From contig JANRET010000105.1 of assembly GCA_030725885.1 (NCBI GenBank), positions 6,379 through 13,878 on the forward strand: a stretch of 7,500 nt of DNA. The letters are read 5' to 3'. Under the pieces are notes generated by a model. It did not search any database and was not told the origin of the DNA. It saw only the letters and a list, made by a program, of their open reading frames with translations. The position numbers and the translations under genes are program-made. Below are positions 6,459 through 7,500 of the stretch, one piece after another; the stretch's first letter is position 1, and every line of letters begins with the position of its first letter. The stretch comes from Microbacteriaceae bacterium. GTDB lineage: Bacteria > Actinomycetota > Actinomycetes > Actinomycetales > Microbacteriaceae.

Positions 6459-6586
6459 CCGAAGACCGCTGGATTTCTCGAGCACACGCCCGAGAACGAA
6501 GTCTCACCCCGGTGAGGACCCGCGCAGGCGAATGAAGTTCCCCAGCCAAGGCTGTTTGACTCCGTGCGTTTGCGCCGGAGTTTTTT
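6459..6586 (+). promoter_or_regulatory. rplJ leader RNA (L10-leader type), autoregulatory
   Basis: The untranslated leader opens with CCGAAGACCGCTGG, close to the conserved AAGAC-GC-GG start of L10 leaders. Seen foldings are GCTGG (6468-6472) with CCAGC (6542-6546) closing a domain, TTCTCG (6475-6480) with CGAGAA (6491-6496), and a CTCAC/GTGAG hairpin (6501-6519, with one bulge and a CCCG loop). An intrinsic terminator ends the leader. In known L10 leaders the L10-L12 complex binds the RNA and represses its own operon, in many Gram-positives by attenuation. The elements are seen; the class assignment rests on their resemblance to that family and on position. Confidence 0.6.
6559..6586 (+). 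terminator. Intrinsic terminator / attenuator before rplJ
   Basis: ACTCCG pairs with CGGAGT and, after a single T bulge, GCG pairs with CGC around a TTTG loop (6559-6581). Six T residues follow (6581-6586). This is the only canonical Rho-independent terminator in the window. It lies 42 nt before the rplJ ATG and downstream of the rplJ promoter, so it would abort rplJ transcripts unless read through. It is best explained as the switch of the leader RNA. Confidence 0.75.
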
Positions 6587-6628
6587 CATTTCCCGCGGTC
6601 GCCGGCCCATCCAAACACAAGGAGCACC

Positions 6629-7141
6629 ATGGCGAACAAGGAAGCAACAATCGCCGAGATTTCGGACGCAATCCGAAACTCGAGCGGTGTACTGCTCACC
6701 GAGTACCGCGGACTCACGGTCGCGCAGTTGAAAGAACTGCGCGGAAATCTCCGTGGAAACGCGTCGTACGCCGTGGTGAAGAACACGCTGGCCAAGCGGG
6801 CGTTCAACGCGGAAGGCATCAACTCGTTTGATGCGGAACTCGTCGGACCGACCGCTATCGCTTTCGTTCACGGTGACACTGTCACCGCTGCGAAAGCCCT
6901 GCGTGACTTTGCCAAGGCAAACACTGCCCTCGTCCTGAAGGGTGGCTATTTCGATGGCGCGCCCCTCACTGCGGACGAAGTCAACAAACTCGCCGACTTG
7001 GAATCCCGAGAGGTCCTGCTTGCCAAGCTTGCAGGTGCCGTCAAGGCTTCACTGTTCGGCGCTGCATACATGTTCAACGCACCGCTTGCGCAGGCCGTTC
7101 GCGCGGTCGATGCATTGCGTCAGAAGCAGGAAAACGCGTAA
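6629..7141 (+). CDS. rplJ: 50S ribosomal protein L10
   Basis: L10 anchors the L7/L12 dimers to 23S rRNA next to L11 and so forms the base of the factor-binding stalk. With L12 it also represses its own operon. The protein has 170 residues, typical for L10. The RNA-binding N-terminal domain shows MANKEATIAEISDAI, LLTEYRGLTVAQLKELR and the conserved YAVVKNTLAKRA. The C-terminal helix (about 135-165, LAKLAGAVKASLF then MFNAPLAQAVRAVDAL) is the spine where L12 dimers dock. ATG 6629 has AAGGAG (6619-6624) four bases upstream. The stop codon lies in the loop of an inverted repeat, and rplL starts 40 nt downstream. Confidence 0.97.
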   Translation: MANKEATIAEISDAIRNSSGVLLTEYRGLTVAQLKELRGNLRGNASYAVVKNTLAKRAFNAEGINSFDAELVGPTAIAFVHGDTVTAAKALRDFAKANTALVLKGGYFDGAPLTADEVNKLADLESREVLLAKLAGAVKASLFGAAYMFNAPLAQAVRAVDALRQKQENA

Positions 7142-7154
7142 CTAGCGCGTTTTT
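7131..7154 (+). repeat. Inverted repeat over the rplJ stop codon
   Basis: AAAACGCG (7131-7138) and CGCGTTTT (7146-7153) form a perfect 8-bp stem, with the rplJ TAA in the 7-nt loop TAACTAG, followed by one more T. The left arm encodes the last L10 residues. It resembles a weak terminator in shape, but most of its T residues are within the stem. It could set the rplJ:rplL expression ratio, guide mRNA cleavage or protect the rplL message; the role is inferred. Confidence 0.45.
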
Positions 7155-7181
7155 GATTACACGAAAAACAAGGAGACAATC

Positions 7182-7500
7182 ATGGCTAAGCTCAGCGCGG
7201 ATGACCTCATTGAGGCATTCAAGGAGCTCTCGCTCATCGAACTCTCGGACTTCGTCAAGAAGTTTGAAGAAGTATTCGAAGTAACCGCCGCAGCACCCGT
7301 TGCCGTTGCCGCTGCACCCGCAGCCGGTGGCGCTGCTGGTGGCGGCGACGCCGCAGAAGAGAAGGACTCGTTCGATGTCGTCCTCGAAGCTTCGGGCGAC
7401 AAGAAGATCCAGGTCATCAAGGAGGTCCGTGCACTCACGAACCTCGGCCTCGGAGAAGCCAAGGCTCTCGTTGATGGCGCACCCGCGACCATCCTCGAAG
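7182..7500 (+). CDS. rplL: 50S ribosomal protein L7/L12, N-terminal and central part
   Basis: L7/L12 is the multi-copy stalk protein that recruits and stimulates translation GTPases. The first 106 codons are present and the gene is cut by the right edge; a full L12 is about 125-130 residues. The N-terminal dimerisation domain is [16 protein letters not shown] followed by [12 protein letters not shown]. Next comes an Ala/Gly/Pro-rich flexible hinge (about 36-60). The C-terminal factor-binding domain starts at [21 protein letters not shown] in conserved form and includes [20 protein letters not shown] 7182 has AAGGAG (7170-7175) six bases upstream. It is cotranscribed with rplJ, and rpoB would be expected further downstream. 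Confidence 0.96.
   Translation, partial: MAKLSADDLIEAFKELSLIELSDFVKKFEEVFEVTAAAPVAVAAAPAAGGAAGGGDAAEEKDSFDVVLEASGDKKIQVIKEVRALTNLGLGEAKALVDGAPATILE

Noticed and set aside
1..7500. CRISPR array, transposon, prophage, defence or toxin-antitoxin system
   Set aside because: No direct-repeat array, transposase, integrase or small toxin-like gene pair can be seen; nearly all the sequence is accounted for by core genes and their leaders.

Overview
The window is a chromosomal housekeeping segment of an actinobacterium, most likely Microbacteriaceae or a close Micrococcales relative. The evidence is moderately high GC, GTG starts, a tRNA-Trp gene directly upstream of secE, a NusG with a long acidic N-terminal arm, and the gene order murB - aspC(reverse) - tRNA-Trp - secE - nusG - rplK - rplA - ... 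- rplJ - rplL, known from other Actinobacteria. The family placement is inference from gene content, not from a phylogeny.

Layout. Positions 1-305 hold the 3' end of murB (peptidoglycan precursor synthesis) on the + strand. It converges on, and overlaps by a few bases, an aspC-type class I aminotransferase on the - strand (302-1504). A divergent promoter region (about 1504-1580) drives aspC leftward, apparently as a leaderless mRNA, and the tRNA-Trp/secE unit rightward. Then follow tRNA-Trp (1642-1714), secE (1761-2027), nusG (2048-2893), rplK (2972-3400) and rplA (3471-4160), ended by a long hairpin at 4171-4204. A two-component system, an OmpR-type response regulator (4270-4998) and a HAMP/HisKA sensor kinase (5002-6420), sits between the two halves of the ribosomal-protein cluster. 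A promoter that starts at the kinase stop codon begins the rplJ-rplL unit. Its leader of about 170 nt ends in a good intrinsic terminator (6559-6586) and looks like an L10 autoregulatory leader. rplJ is complete (6629-7141); rplL runs off the right edge.

How the genes fit together. SecE (translocon), NusG (transcription elongation) and L11, L1, L10 and L7/L12 (ribosomal stalks and GTPase centre) form the usual transcription/translation/secretion cluster upstream of rpoBC. The sequence shows several probable RNA-level control points: GGGAG-containing hairpins before rplK and before rplA (possible L1 sites), the rplJ attenuator, and an inverted repeat over the rplJ stop codon. The two-component system appears to be its own transcription unit. 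The signal it senses cannot be read from the sequence.

I found no mobile element, CRISPR array, phage gene or defence system. The window is largely ordinary core genome. What merits a second look is the regulatory RNA structure and the embedded two-component system, not a new gene system.
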